DNA of 64,000 nucleotides from Phoronis australis (GCA_002633005.1 NMRA01000698.1:62001-126000); one strand, 5' to 3'; shown: positions 49,500 through 63,110, counted from the first letter of the stretch. Notes: generated by a model from the letters alone, not told the origin. A program made the numbers and translations.

Positions 49500-52400
49500 T
49501 ATGTCAATTAATATACACGCCACACAGTATACATGATAACAAGTCAACCAATTACACGATGCACATTCTACATGATCACAAGTCAATTAATAAACTAGAT
49601 AACACTGACGTTTTAAGCATTTAAATACCTGACCATTTTGATGTCCTGGCGGCAGCCGTTTGTCGTCTTCTCAATCTTTAAGAGGAATAAATCAATTACT
49701 AAACAAGCCATACAGTACAAATGATAACAAGTCAATTAATATACACGCCACACAATGGGTACGATAAAAACAATTAATAAACAAAACCTATATTATACAT
49801 GATAATACTGAAAATTTAAGCCTTTGAACACTTGACCTGTGTGAGGTTGGTCCCAAATATTGAAATGTCTAGGATGGCCTACATTAAACTTGAAAATAAT
49901 CAATTAATACACACGACTCACAATATATTGTAACAAACCGAATATTATACACGACACACAATATACATGTTAAAAATTCAATTAAAATGGATGGCAAGGT
50001 ATGGAGAGCCATTCACTTGCTTTTAATAAAGTAGAACTTACAGTGAATCTTCTCCATTTTGTCTAAATATTTGTCTCTTCCAATGCCCATCTTAGTAAAG
50101 CCATTGAGAAATTCATCTTAAGTTGATTGCTCAGTCTCCGTGTCAACGATGTCAAATTTTCACCTCCCCCTTGCTTAGGGCTTTTCAGAAGGCCGAAGCC
50201 AAGACGAAGAAACTTGGCAAAGCATTAGCGGAAGTCGACCAAAAGGTGGCTGGACGAAGGGACCGCTTCAAGAAGTAACGAAAACCATTAATATACAAGA
50301 CCCTCTATATATGATCAAAATTCAATTAATATACACGACACACAGTATACGATAAATCAAGTAATATACTTGATGATCAATCAACATGACAACAAGACAA
50401 ATAATATACACGACACAATATACATGATAACAAGTCAATTAATATACACGACACAATAGACATGATAACTAGTCAATTGATATAAACAGTAAAAATAAAA
50501 GGTCATAATATACATGACAAACATTAAACATGAAAATAAGTCAATTTATACACACGACTCACAATATATTGTAACAAACCAAATATTATACACGACACAC
50601 AATATGCATGTTAAAAATTCAATTAAAAAACAACAGAAACATGATATCAAAACAATTAAAATACACAAGACTCACAATAAACATGACAAGTCAATTAACG
50701 TGCACGATTCACAATGAACTTGACAACAAGTCAGTTAAGGTTTGAAGTACACAGGAACAACGATAACAAGTCAATTAATATACACGACAGAAAATAAGCC
50801 TGTTGAAGTCTAAATAGTATACCTGAGAAGCATTAATTCTGAGAACAAGTCAATTAATACATACGAATCACAATACATTATAGCTAAACAAGAATTATAC
50901 ATGACAAACGATCAACATGATAGAAAGTCAATTAACATACACGACATACAATAAAAATGATAACAAAACAATTAATATATGCGGCAAACAATAAAGAACA
51001 TAACAGGTCAAATAATATACACGACACACATTAAACATGAAAACAAATGAATTAATACGTGCGACCCACAGTACATTATAAGAAACCAAACAGTGTACAG
51101 GACGCACAATGAACATGATCAAAATTCAATTAAAAACCACAACACATAAAACATGACATTAAAAGAATTAAATTACACCAAACACAATAAACATAATAAT
51201 AATTCTATCGAAAGACACGACACACTATACAGTTGATAAATGGTCAGTTAACGTGAACAACACACAATAAACAGTATACCAACTTAATTACTGTACAGGC
51301 CACAAAATAATTATGATAAGTCATTTATGATACATGACACATAATAAACATAAAAACATTAATTAACATACACAACTCACAACAATCATGATAACAAGAC
51401 AACTAATATACAAAATAAATAGTAACCTGGAAAAAATCAATTAGTACACACGACTCTAAATATACAAGAAAAAAGATCAAATAATATACATGACAAACGA
51501 TAAAAATGAAAACAAGTCAATAAATAGACACGACTCATAATACACTATATATAAATCAAGAATTATACAAGACACAAAATAAACATGATCAAAAGTCAAT
51601 TAAAAACACAACACAAAAACATGATATCAAAACAATTAAAGTACACGAAAAACAACAAACATGATAACATGTCCATTAAAGTACACGGCAAAACGTGACA
51701 ATGATAACAAGTCAATAAACTTACAAAACCCATAATACTCATGATAACTCTCACTGGATATGTAATTGAATACTTGACCCATTGGAGGTCCTGGCGGCCG
51801 CCGTCTGTCAACTTTTATTCTTCAAGAGAAATAAATCAATTCATATACACGCTTCATAGTATACATTATAACAAGTCAGTTGACAAACAAAACACACAAT
51901 TAACAACAAAACAATTGAATTAATACACACGACACACAATAAATGATAACCAGTCAAGTATAATACATGGCATGTGTTAAACACGATAAAATTCAGTTAG
52001 TAACAAAGACACACAATAAACATGATACGAGAAAAATTAACATACATGACATGCAATATACATGAAAATTAGTCAATAATATATAAGACACAAAATAAAC
52101 ATGATAACAAGTCAATGGAAATGAACGACACACAATAGACAAATAATATACGCGACAAGCATTAAACCTGAAAACAAGTCAATGGATACGTACGACTCAC
52201 AATACATTATATCAAATCAAGAACCATACAAAACACACAATAAACATGATAACAAAATCAATGCACATACACGACACATGACACGCGACAACAGGTCAAT
52301 TAATATATACGACACACAATAAACATGATAAAAACTCAACTGATATACACGACACACAATAAACATGGTAACACGTCAATAAACATGCACGATTCATAAT

Positions 52401-54230
52401 GAACATGATATATCAATTAATATACGAAATACAAGGTAACCACGATACAAGTTAATTAATACACTCGAATCAAAATATACAAGATAAAAGATCAAAGAAT
52501 ACACACGACAAACAATGAAAATGAAAAAGTTAAATAATTCACACGAGTCAAAATACAATATAACAAATAAAGATGTCAATTAAAATACACGGCACAACAT
52601 AGACATGATAACAAGTCAAGCAATATACACAACTCATAATAAGCATGATAACACTGACTATATATTTAATTGAATACTTGACCAATTTGATGTCCAGGCG
52701 GCCGCCGTCTGTTGTCTTCGTAATCTTCAAAAGAAATAAACCAGTTAATATATACGCCACATAGCATACACTATAACACGTCAGTTGATAAACAAGACAC
52801 ACAATAGAGATAAACATGATAACAATTCAATTCATACAACAGACACAATACACATGATAAGAGAGCAATTAAAATACACGGCATAAAGTATTCATGATAA
52901 TTGGTCAATTAATAAACACAACACAAAATAATCATGATTACAACTCAATTGATATGCACGACACACAATAAACATGGTAAAAACTCAATTAACGTGCACG
53001 ATTCACGATGAACACGATCACAAGTCAATTTACACACGAAATACACAGTAATCTCGATAAAAGTCAATTAATATACACGACACAAAATAAACATGACAAA
53101 AGATCAAACAGTAAACACGACAAGCACTAAACATGAAAACAAATCAATGATTACATACGACTCACAATATATTATAACAAATCACAAATTATACACGACA
53201 CACAATAAAAATAATAACAAGCCAATAAGTGTACGTGACATATAATACACATGATAACGAGTCAAGACACACGGCACACAATACACACGATAACAGGTAA
53301 ATTAATAAGCACAACACACTGTAAACATTTTACCAAGTCAATTAATGTAGAGGGCACAAAATAATTATGATAACAGGTCATTTATGATACGTGATACACA
53401 ATAAACCTGAAAACAAGTTAATTAACATACACAAGTCACAGTAAACACGATAACAAGCCAATTAATATACGAAATACACAATAAGCATACAATTAATACA
53501 CACGACTTAAAGATGAAAGATCAATTGATATACACAACAAACAATAAAATTGAAAACAAATCAATTTATAGACACGCCTCACAATACATTATAACAAATC
53601 AAGAATTTTACACGACACAAAATAAACATGATCAAAAGTCAATTAAAAACAACACAAAAACACGATATGAAAACAATGAAAATACACGAATCAAAACAAC
53701 ACGAAACGCAATAAACATGATAAAATGTCAATTAATATACACGGCACAACATAGACATGATAATAAGTCAAAAATATAAACAACACATCATAAACAAAAT
53801 AACACAGACTATATATTTAATTGAATACTTGACCAATTTGATGTCCAGGCGGCCGCCGTCTGTTGTCTTCTTAATCTTCAAAAGAAAATAATTAATTAAT
53901 ATACATGCCATATAGTATACATTATAACACCTCAGTAGCTAAACAAGACACACAATAGACATGAACATAATAACAATTCAATTAATACACACGAACCACA
54001 ATAAATGATAATTAGTCAATTATTAAATACGACACAAAATAAACATAATATTAGCACAATTGATATACACGACAAACAATAAATATGGTAACAAATTAAT
54101 TAACGTGCACGATTCACAATGAACATGATAACAGTACATTTAATATGCGAAGTACACATTAACCACTACACATGATAATTCAATTACATGTAGTGCACAC
54201 AACACACGGAAATATGCATGATCACTCTGA
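49500..54230. repeat. 40-bp minisatellite array 2
   Basis: Counterpart of array 1, about 4.7 kb, with the same monomer and the same interrupting blocks near 49430, 49620, 51760, 52665, 53815 and 54240. Palindrome GGCGGCCGCC is at 51793-51802, 52697-52706 and 53848-53857. The arrays differ by gain and loss of whole monomers, for example near 42240 against 52270 and near 53590-53750. Confidence 0.9.
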
Positions 54231-56520
54231 CAGTCATAGCAAAGGAATACTTGACCGATTTCTTGTTCCGATGGCGCCTTCTGTCGTCTTCCTAACAAAC
54301 TGGGTCGGTTCTGAGACCTCGCGATCCCGTGATGAGGAAAGAAACTACATTCGAAAGACTTGATTACTGACTGGGGTTATTGTGCTTTAGTTAGTGCGTT
54401 AGTGTATTAGTTAGGGTTAGATTGTGCAGTGTTATCAGCCAGCAATCAAATCTTCCATAATGGCAAGCGCATGCCGTGCTCCCACGTGTTCTGCTGAGTG
54501 ATGCAGTTCTTCGCTTGGACACCATTTGCACGCCATCCGTGAAACTAAAACAAAGAAAAAAGAACATTTATACAATCTTGTAATAACATGCCCTTTTGAC
54601 AATGAACATAGGAAGCGCATCTCAGGTGAAGTAGCTTACTTCATGATCACAGACGGGTGCAAAAGTGCATCTTGTCGCAAAGAGCGTTCAGTCGATTGTG
54701 TGCCTCGAATACATGTATAAGCAACTGACGTCACGATTCAGCTCTCTGCCCAATGACCACCGACAGCGAATAACAATACCACGTCTCTGTTGGCGGTGAT
54801 GATAGTGACGTTCAAACAAGCTTCTCACGGCATGGTGACGATCCGCGGAAGAAGGTCATTCGTTCAACCATTCACCGTAATGAGTCTTATGTGCTGTGGC
54901 AAGCAGTGGACTACATTGGCATGGTGCTGTGGCAGTCAACTCCATTCGAATTTGTTTCACTAACAACTGACGAACAACGCCCTGTGATATCTGAAAGCAT
55001 CACGTGACCTGGACCTGCTGCGATATGCAATTTCGAGAAAAGAATCACGACAAAATATAGCGACAGCTGTCTGCGTTATCCTTTGCCAGAGAGGGATATC
55101 TGAAAAAATATAGTTTTGCAGTCTCAAAAATTGTCTCCATTTTTTGAAATACTTGTAAGTGTGATTAAATGCACATTTTCAAGTGCGTTTAGACGACTTT
55201 ATGCAGTAGAAATGGAGATCCGGCCTATCAACAGGGCCCTCAAAGTGTAAAGCATGCACTGGAAACCGAGTTGTCAAATGTTCTCTTGAATTGTCTCTCT
55301 TATCCATGTTCGAAGTTTTTCTTTTTTCGACTGTTCCCGACCCCGTGCCACGCCTATATCGGTTGCTACGTTTTAACCCTAACGTCTGCAAATTTTTATT
55401 GGGGGGAGGGGGGCACAACAAGCGCATCTCAGTGAAGCTTTGCGTCCTAAAGCACGATGAATTGTGATTTGTTCCCTGGATTGTCAGAAATAGGATTGAA
55501 ATTGTATTTTGGTGTCTCCTTGGGCGTAGAACTGTTTCAAGTAACCGTACCAATAACGCACCTTCTTAGTGACAAGTTCTAGGAACACGTAGAAAATCAA
55601 TACCAGCGTTCTCTCCCACTTATAGAACGACTTCATTTCATATAATTTTTGTGTTAAAAATATTGCTGATTTTATCCCCAGTTATATATTCAGCCCAAAA
55701 TCATTTTATTCCACAAAATCTCTAGCATTTCAACATCACCGAGACTGCCTACTTATATTGTGACCCAACAGTCGCCATTCTGAAGGCAGAGCAGTTTAGT
55801 GACAAGCAATGAAAAATATTGTCGTCCTCTGTCCCCCACTCCTCTCTGTGCACAAACAAACCGAAATGGCTTTCTTTTGGAGATTGTGGTCCGCCCCCCG
55901 ACATCCTAGATCCTACAGTTTCCCTTACTCTAATAACAATGCATAGGATACAAGAACTTTGTTAACTAAAGTGTTAAATTTATTTTGAAATATCGATCAA
56001 TGCTCACTCACTGAGTTACATAAAATTCAGCAAAAGGTGGCGCTCCTCTGGAGTACTGTTCACACATAGAAAGATAGAACCTTCATTAATAATTTATTCA
56101 CTTAAACCAGAATTAAAAGAAACAGCTCACAAACTTCAGGAAAATTACCAAGGTCACGGTATTTTCTTGTAATCCAATTATACTGTACAGTAACAACCGA
56201 AGTTCACATAAAATCAACACAAAAGCGTGGCAACGTGAGAGGAAAAGCAAAAAAATTCCCCCCAAAAATTTAAGAGACGGCCCAAAAACTGGCACCCAGA
56301 AACCATTTTTGGATCATGTGCCGAGGTGGGTGTGTGTTTCTGAGCTACCCTAAATCTGCCTCATTTCTAACACGATTTTCACAATTAGGAGAAGATAAAT
56401 GAAATTCACGTTCATTTTCATGACATGTATAGTACATGATCCAATTAATGGCAGAAAAATATAGTAATAAATGAAGGTAATCAAATTCTACAGGCTTTAT
56501 ACTTCTGGAAATATCATTCT
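54231..56520. repeat. Non-satellite segment of duplication copy 2
   Basis: Matches 44131-46600 apart from the 215-base segment missing near 55760. No gene recognised. Confidence 0.6.
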
Positions 56521-56837
56521 GTTTTTTCACAGCCTTCAAGATGTTTGGATAAATGGGCACTTTAACTAAATAACTTTAACAACATTATCCTCCCCTGATG
56601 CCTTGTAATACGACTGATGTTTTGCATGTTAAATTGTACCATGAAAAACAAATCAAAGCAATGAACACATTGGATAAGCTACTGATACAGGCACATGAAC
56701 AGATAGAAGTCTGACCATGAACAGACACAAGTAGTCAAGCAGAGGGTCTCTATATAATTCCCGTATTCCACAATCCCGCTCTACTTGGCTGTGGGGTAAG
56801 ATTATCTTGATTATACAACGGTGGCACCGTGTGCACG

Positions 56838-56966
56838 ACGGGCTTTGTCGTTGGGAAGGGGTGAAATATGACATCTGGCAACCATGGATATTTATCCAGC
56901 CTATCCCAGTTCCTTGGATCAGCATTGCAGCCCACGGCTTAGCAGTAATACTTCACAGGCGTGACT
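56838..56966 (-). pseudogene. THAP-like zinc-finger fragment, broken
   Basis: On the minus strand the sequence reads YYC, a TAA stop, AVGCNADPRNW, then VIFHPFPTTKP. The C-x4-C spacing (with the stop inside it) and the F-H-x-F-P motif match the start of a THAP DNA-binding domain, as found in THAP proteins and P-element-type transposases. The later Cys-x2-His pair and the conserved Trp were not found downstream. The in-frame stop and lost C-terminal half mark it as a fragment or pseudogene. The assignment rests on short motifs only. Confidence 0.35.
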
Positions 56967-57966
56967 TCAATATATCAAATATAAATTATTCAGACATCAG
57001 ATGCTAACATGTGAATCTCCATAGGAGGGAAAGAAAGACTGCTGACCTGCCGGCCGTATCTGGAGATGTGCTGCTATTTTGTACCTCATGGCATGGAAGA
57101 GCGATCAATGTGGAAGGCGAGAACTGCCAGCGATAAAATCAATTCCGAATCATTAAAAACAGACTACGAAAGCAAACTTCATTGAATGAACTTCATAATC
57201 ATTCCAATCGTAACAACCATGATTTTGCCAGCAATATAAATCCAATGCAACATTTTCCCAATCTATGAAATACAAAAATGAACTTTTCAAAATTTGAAGA
57301 CACTATGCATTAGACTTGTCTATCTGACATACAAAATTGTACATGTAAATCAATAACAAGTGGAAACACTTTACGCACATTATACCCAAGTATACAAATC
57401 ATAAATCCATAACAAATAATAGCATTTGAACCACAGACACTGTTTCCTGGAGTAAATTTAAGCAGCTTTCACTTGAGGCTGTGGCTCTGCATCACTTGAC
57501 ACAATTATGCTATAATGATATTTAAAGAGTGAAATGGTGGATGTACCATGAATGTGGATGGAATTTCCATGAATTATAAGAAAAAAATACGAAAATGAAA
57601 AACGTCCATTTCACATTCTTGATTATATTTGAGAAACTGACATTGATGAAAATACCACGAGATAGGCATATATTTCATGCTTCATTCTAAGGTAGTGTAA
57701 TTATGTATTTCTGGACTGTGATAAGGAACCAAGAAATTTAAATTGTGCTTCTAAGATTTGGAAGTTGGGCCCACACAGGGCCCCAGTGTTTGGTAGTGGA
57801 GGGCAAACACTGGTTATGTGAAAAATAACTGCCATTAAAAGCTTCTCAAAAACCTGACAAAATTAGAATGAGAGAAAACTGCATCCATCCCTTATTTTGA
57901 GCAAATTTGACATTTTATCAATAGACCTAACTGGTTGTAAAAAAAGGTATAAACGACTAGGATTGT

Positions 57967-58369
57967 AATCCTCAACTCTGTTTCACTAATATATTCTTGG
58001 TAGCAACAATGACTTAATACCAACCTGTGTAAGGCATGTTTTGATTAAAGAAGAATGTCAATGGTGACAGGTTAAAAAAACAAACTTAACACTAAGGCAA
58101 GCATCATAAAACAGGCCAATGGTTTCAAAACACCAATTACATATTATCTCACCAAACTTGAACAAAAACAATTATAATTGCACTTTTTCATGGAATGCAT
58201 ATACTCACAACACGACTCAAAAATGATAGTAGGGGGCTGATTATCTTTTGAAATTAATCTGAGATTTCCTGAATGTTTCTCATTTTTGGCAAACGAGGAA
58301 ACTTTCAATGTACTCCGTAACATGTGGGATCAAGAAATTAACACACTAAAGTCAATTTACTTCATTCAT
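57967..58369. other. Downstream flank of the thioesterase gene
   Basis: Probably the 3' UTR of the minus-strand thioesterase gene. No AATAAA was found on the minus strand in this stretch. Confidence 0.35.
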
Positions 58370-61300
58370 TTAAAAGTTACTGGCACAACCGGCGACACCT
58401 GGCAGCACGCCGTCTAACTTGCTGATTATGTGATCAATGAGATACTTTTCATTCTTTGCTTCCTGCAGGTAAAAATGATGCCCGGGTAATCTTTCCAGAT
58501 GGAATGATTGGGAGCTGGTCAGATCACGGAATCCTGAAAAACAGACAGAAAAGCATTGAATCATCAGTAAGTTCTTTTGCACAATGTAGTTTAGCTTTAG
58601 TCAGAATGAGAAAAACACTTTTTGGACATAGGTGTCGAGAAATAACTTGTTAAAAATAAAAAGACCCACTCCATAATGACAGCCACTAGAAATCAATTTG
58701 ACAGCAGCAGTTTTGTGACAATGGTGCAATTTTATTACGTCCCAGTGTACATAAAAACATTGAGCTCACAAACTGTAGAAGCTCTTTCTGATGGCTCCAA
58801 TTCATCAGCAGAAAAGTAATTCTTTTCAAAATAGACGTTGCCTGCTCTTAATTCCAAAGGCCATCTTGGGAGTTAAATTTCGCCAAAGTGCATAGCTGGT
58901 CTGGACACACACCTTCAATGTCTCTGTATCTGTCCTTGTCTCCATCAAATGCACTGATGGGGCAGGTAAGAGGAGGCGTGTCAGGTAAAGTGTACCTGTA
59001 AAATTCAATTAAAAAATGATGTAAAAAAATGAATAAAAAACTGAATTTAAGACCACAAAAAGTTCGGATATCATAATTTACCATGCGATGAGTAACATAC
59101 GAAAACAGATCCTGCAATGTTTTGACTCATTGCAGGTGTATTTTCTTTTTGAAAAAGTGCAAGACTAAAAATATCGTGCCACTGGCTCAATTTTCAAAAA
59201 ATAGAGACCTGAACCAATTATGCTTTTTGGCACAAGCAGTATTTCCCGTGTATATTTTGTGACTGGACATTCTTGTTGAAATCATAATTCTACAACAGAA
59301 TCACAGAGACAATTTGAGAGCATGTTCTTAAGGAACTTATAAAAGACTGTCAAATCAGCAACTACTGTTAATAACTGACCAAATCACAAGCGAGAAATCC
59401 AGAAAGCACAAAACTCTGTTTACCAGCTACTCTGTCCAACCACTATATTGCAAAATGGCCAAGAAGTTTGTCTCTGCATAGTTGAGACCAAATTTGTAAC
59501 AATAGTTATAGAAGCTTAATTATATTGTCTACAAAGTTTTGAAAACTGCTGAAGTCTGGTTTAAGTAGGTAAGCATAACCATTCCAAAACTAGGATTCAG
59601 AATAATTTAAATCCAAACTTGTAATGACCACCTCAGTCAATAAATTCTTTTTCTAATACCACAGCACCATCTTTGGTTCAGTGGTAAATATCAACAATTT
59701 ATGCTACATGCCCATAGGGCACTAAGCTCCACACTGCTGCCACCTGCATTAAGATTAGTTTCAATTGCCACTTGCAATGGTGATGCCAATTAAATTTTCC
59801 TGTACATCATAACGAGACATTAATCTTCTTTTGAAGCAAAGTGTGGCACAATGAATCCTTATTCNATGGGGCAGGTGAGAGGAGGCGTGTCAGGTAAAGT
59901 GTACCTGTAAAATTCAATTAAAAACTGATGTAAACAGATGAACAAAAAATGAATTTAAGACCACAAAAAGTTCGGATATCATAATTTACCATGCGATGAG
60001 TAACATACAAAAACAGATCCTGCAATGTTTTGACTCGTTGGAGTTGTATTTTCTTTTTGAAAAAGTGCAAGACTAAAAATATCGTGCCACCGGCTCAATT
60101 TTCAAAAAATATAGACCAGAACCAATTATGCTTTTTGGCACAAGCAGTATTTCCCGTGTATATTTTGTGACTGGACATTCTTATTGGAATCATAATTCCA
60201 CAACACAACCACAGAGACAACTTAAGAGCGTGTTCTTAAGGAACTTATGAAAGACTGTCAAATCAGCAAATACTGTAAATAACTGACCAAATCACAAGCG
60301 AGAAATCCAGAAAGCACAAAACTTTGTTTTCCAGCTACTCTGTCCAACCACTATATTGCAAAATGGCCAAGAAGTTTGTCTCTGCATAGTTGAGACCAAA
60401 TTTGTAACAATAGTTATAGAAGCTTAATTATATTGTCTACAAAGTTTTGAAAACTGCTGAAGTCTGGTTTAAGTAGGTAAGCATAACCATTCCAAAACTA
60501 GGATTCAGAATAATTTAAATCCAAACTTGTAATGACCACCTCAGTCAATAAATTCTTTTTCTAATACCACAGCACCATCTTTGGTTCAGTGGTAAATATC
60601 AACAATTTATGCTACATGCCCATAGGGCACTAAGCTCCACACTGCTGCCACCTGCATTAAGATTAGTTTCAATTGCCACTTGCAATGGTGATGCCAATTA
60701 AATTTTCCTGTACATCATAACGAGACATTAATCTTCTTTTGAAGCAAAGTGTGGCACAATGAATCCTTATTCGCTTGCCTGAAAAGGCAAAATCAGCATG
60801 TAACCATAGCAATTCATTCAAAAAAATTATATCTATCATACCTTCTACAAAAGAGATGACTTTGGAATGCGGGAATTAATGCATTAGGGTTATCAAGCAC
60901 ACACTGGTGATAAGGCAGCTGCCAACACTAATCAGTCTGCTCACTAGAGATCCTAACATTAAGCCAGCACATCTTAATGTGGATGCAGGTGCATATAATT
61001 ACAAGATAAGAGACAATAGAAAAGAATTGCAAGATTGTCAGACCCGCCTTTGTTCATCTATAACATTCTATATGTATTGCCTAGAAATCTTAGTCGAATT
61101 GTTAGGTTATGTAAGCCCTAGAAAAATGTCCATTCTTGCCAACGTCAGGACACCATATCTCAGAAGTGTCTGGGTGGATTCGCATAAAATTCACTGTGCT
61201 TTGCACACTATTCTCCAAAGTGCTGTTAGGGATTGGTTGATAAATTATTCTACTTTTGCATTAGGGGCAATAAAAATAAGACTTAAACCAAATGAAAATT

Positions 61301-63110
61301 TAGAAAACCGTAACAGCGTCTTTGAGATTCTTTTTAACATTGAGATGATATGAAATTTGTTCATATTAAGTTATTGATCCTGTTGTTTTGCTTCTATTTT
61401 ACCTTTCTTTTACTAAATTTTAAGGAATTTCTACTTTCACAAAATATAAAAATTTGCTGAGTTAAATGTTATACATGTAGCTTGGTAGAAATTTGATTAA
61501 AGGTACAGTATTGTCAACAAGGTCCAACATAAGTAAAAATTCTAACCAAAACCCAATAAACGCTGTCAACTGCTGACTTTCAAGATAGTTGTGCCATACT
61601 GAAATCCACTAACCCGCCAGATGGCAATCAGGTTTTAGGCAGACAAGCATTCAGCGCCACTTTTCCTGCCATTATAGTGCCGCAAATTTTCGCTGCTGTG
61701 AGGCGGGGTGTACAAATGTCTTAGGGATATGGCAAACCTTTTGAAATGGATGAACATGGACATCATGCCTCGAAATATAAGGCTAGTAGCTCACTTCTAA
61801 GCTGCTTTTCATTTTTCACGAATCAGAGAAGACGCTGTAGTATTCCGGTAAATGGTTAGCATACATTGCTATATTTGTGAAAAGGAACAGCTTATAATCA
61901 AACGAAGAGTGTTCATGAGAACAGAATGCTGTATATTGTACTTACAAATACTTGTCGAGGAGCCTCAGGTCTTCCCTGATGACAGGAACAAAAAGTTTTA
62001 GATACTCATCTCCCAACTCAGGTGGGGTACCTCCTGTAACATTAATGGCAGCATGTAGTGTGGGGTGACAAAAAAACCCAGAATCCAAAAACTTTTGAAT
62101 GCGTTCTTCTAATTCCTTTTTTAAAAAATAGAGAAATTCCATGCAAACTGACTCATAACATACACATACTGAAGCCAGGAAGAGTCATGTAATTTTGAAA
62201 AAAAAATTGTAATGAAAAATGGATTATGTAGGATTATTGATTGCAAAAATATTTTTGTCAGGGACACCCTTCAAAATATTACCATTATTTGTTAATTCAA
62301 TACCACTGAAAGGGATGATTCATAATTTCCACACACTGACATACCCTAACACAACTTGCACTAGGGGCACTGAACTTGCCCCACTTTAAGTGAAGCGTCC
62401 ACACACACATATCCGATAACTAGGGTAAGGCGGAAGTTGTCGTTCTGAGCATGACAACTGTTGTGAATGAGGCGTTTAAAAGAAGATCTGTTAGTATGTA
62501 ACCACAGCAGATAATTACTTCTACCTTGCCCCAGGTTTGCGGCAACACAGCGATTACAAGTAGTGCAGATTACCTTAGAACAAGTTACCCACCTCAATAA
62601 GGTGGAGTGAGTTGTCACAAGTGGAGTAAGTTGCACACAGCATCCAAACTAGCGACAACTCGTTGCAGGAGTAACTTGTTCCAGGGTAAGTGCGTGAATG
62701 GATGGCAATATACTGAACAATGATTGATAGCAAAACTGGTTTATAATATACAGAAAAATCCTACCCATCCATGACACAATACTTGACAATGTATCAAATT
62801 TTATAGTGTAATGCTTTTTTCAGAAAAGATAGATAAATGCTCATTATTATCACTCTAATATTTTACACAATAGCTGCCATCAGGCAATGCTGAAAAGCGA
62901 AAAAAATGATTAAAGTTGGAAATTTAGTCCGAAGTTGGCATGATTTCACCAATTCATGAAACAGTTCTAATAAAATTCTCAACGTGTTCTACAAAAATGT
63001 GAAATGATGACAACATTTTCTTATTACTCACCATTTTTCACAATCCACTCCTGAAATTCCTCCTCACTAATTTTTGATCTTTTTTCGATAGAAATCAACC
63101 TTACAGGAGA
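58370..63110 (-). CDS. OLAH-like thioesterase II, C-terminal half (4 exons; 5' exons off window)
   Basis: On the minus strand, exons 63110-63032, 62033-61946, 58995-58913 and 58533-58370 join in frame and end in TAA, giving 137 residues. This corresponds to the C-terminal half of animal OLAH (S-acyl fatty acid synthase thioesterase, medium chain; about 265 aa), which releases fatty acids from acyl carrier protein. Support: the GGTPPEL segment matches the GGTPK region of OLAH. Asp77 in FDGDKDRYRD fits the catalytic acid. His103 in LPGHHFYL fits the catalytic His. The C-terminus ends SNF, as in the human protein as I recall it. All splice sites are GT/AG and phases agree (0, 1, 2, 1). The nucleophile Ser (GHSMG-type motif) and the N-terminal half must lie beyond 64000; no such exon was seen in 63121-64000. 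The third exon's 5' part is repeated at 59866-59904 by an N-joined duplication. Confidence 0.88.
58956..60772. repeat. Direct duplication of about 908 bp joined by N at 59865
   Basis: Copy A is 58956-59864 and copy B is 59866-60772. Copy A ends at the N with GAATCCTTATTC, the same string that continues into unique sequence after copy B. Copy B starts at the N with ATGGGGCAGGTGAGAGG, which lies inside a thioesterase exon in copy A. Copy B therefore holds a truncated exon (59866-59904) plus its acceptor. The copies differ at scattered bases. Confidence 0.85.
60773..61945. other. Thioesterase intron, no further feature
   Basis: A plus-strand open frame of 148 codons (60907-61353) was examined. 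It has no recognisable domain and lies inside this minus-strand intron, so it is not called a gene. Confidence 0.4.

Larger units (their letters stand above)
46690..57966. repeat. Large tandem duplication, copy 2 (about 11.3 kb)
   Basis: Second copy of 36476-46689. It ends at GACTAGGATTG near 57961, after which the sequence is unique. The extra segment 56523-57905 is present only here and holds the THAP-like fragment. Confidence 0.85.

Noticed and set aside
60907-61353. 148-codon plus-strand open frame as a gene
   Set aside because: No recognisable domain, no splice context, and it lies in an intron of the opposite-strand thioesterase.
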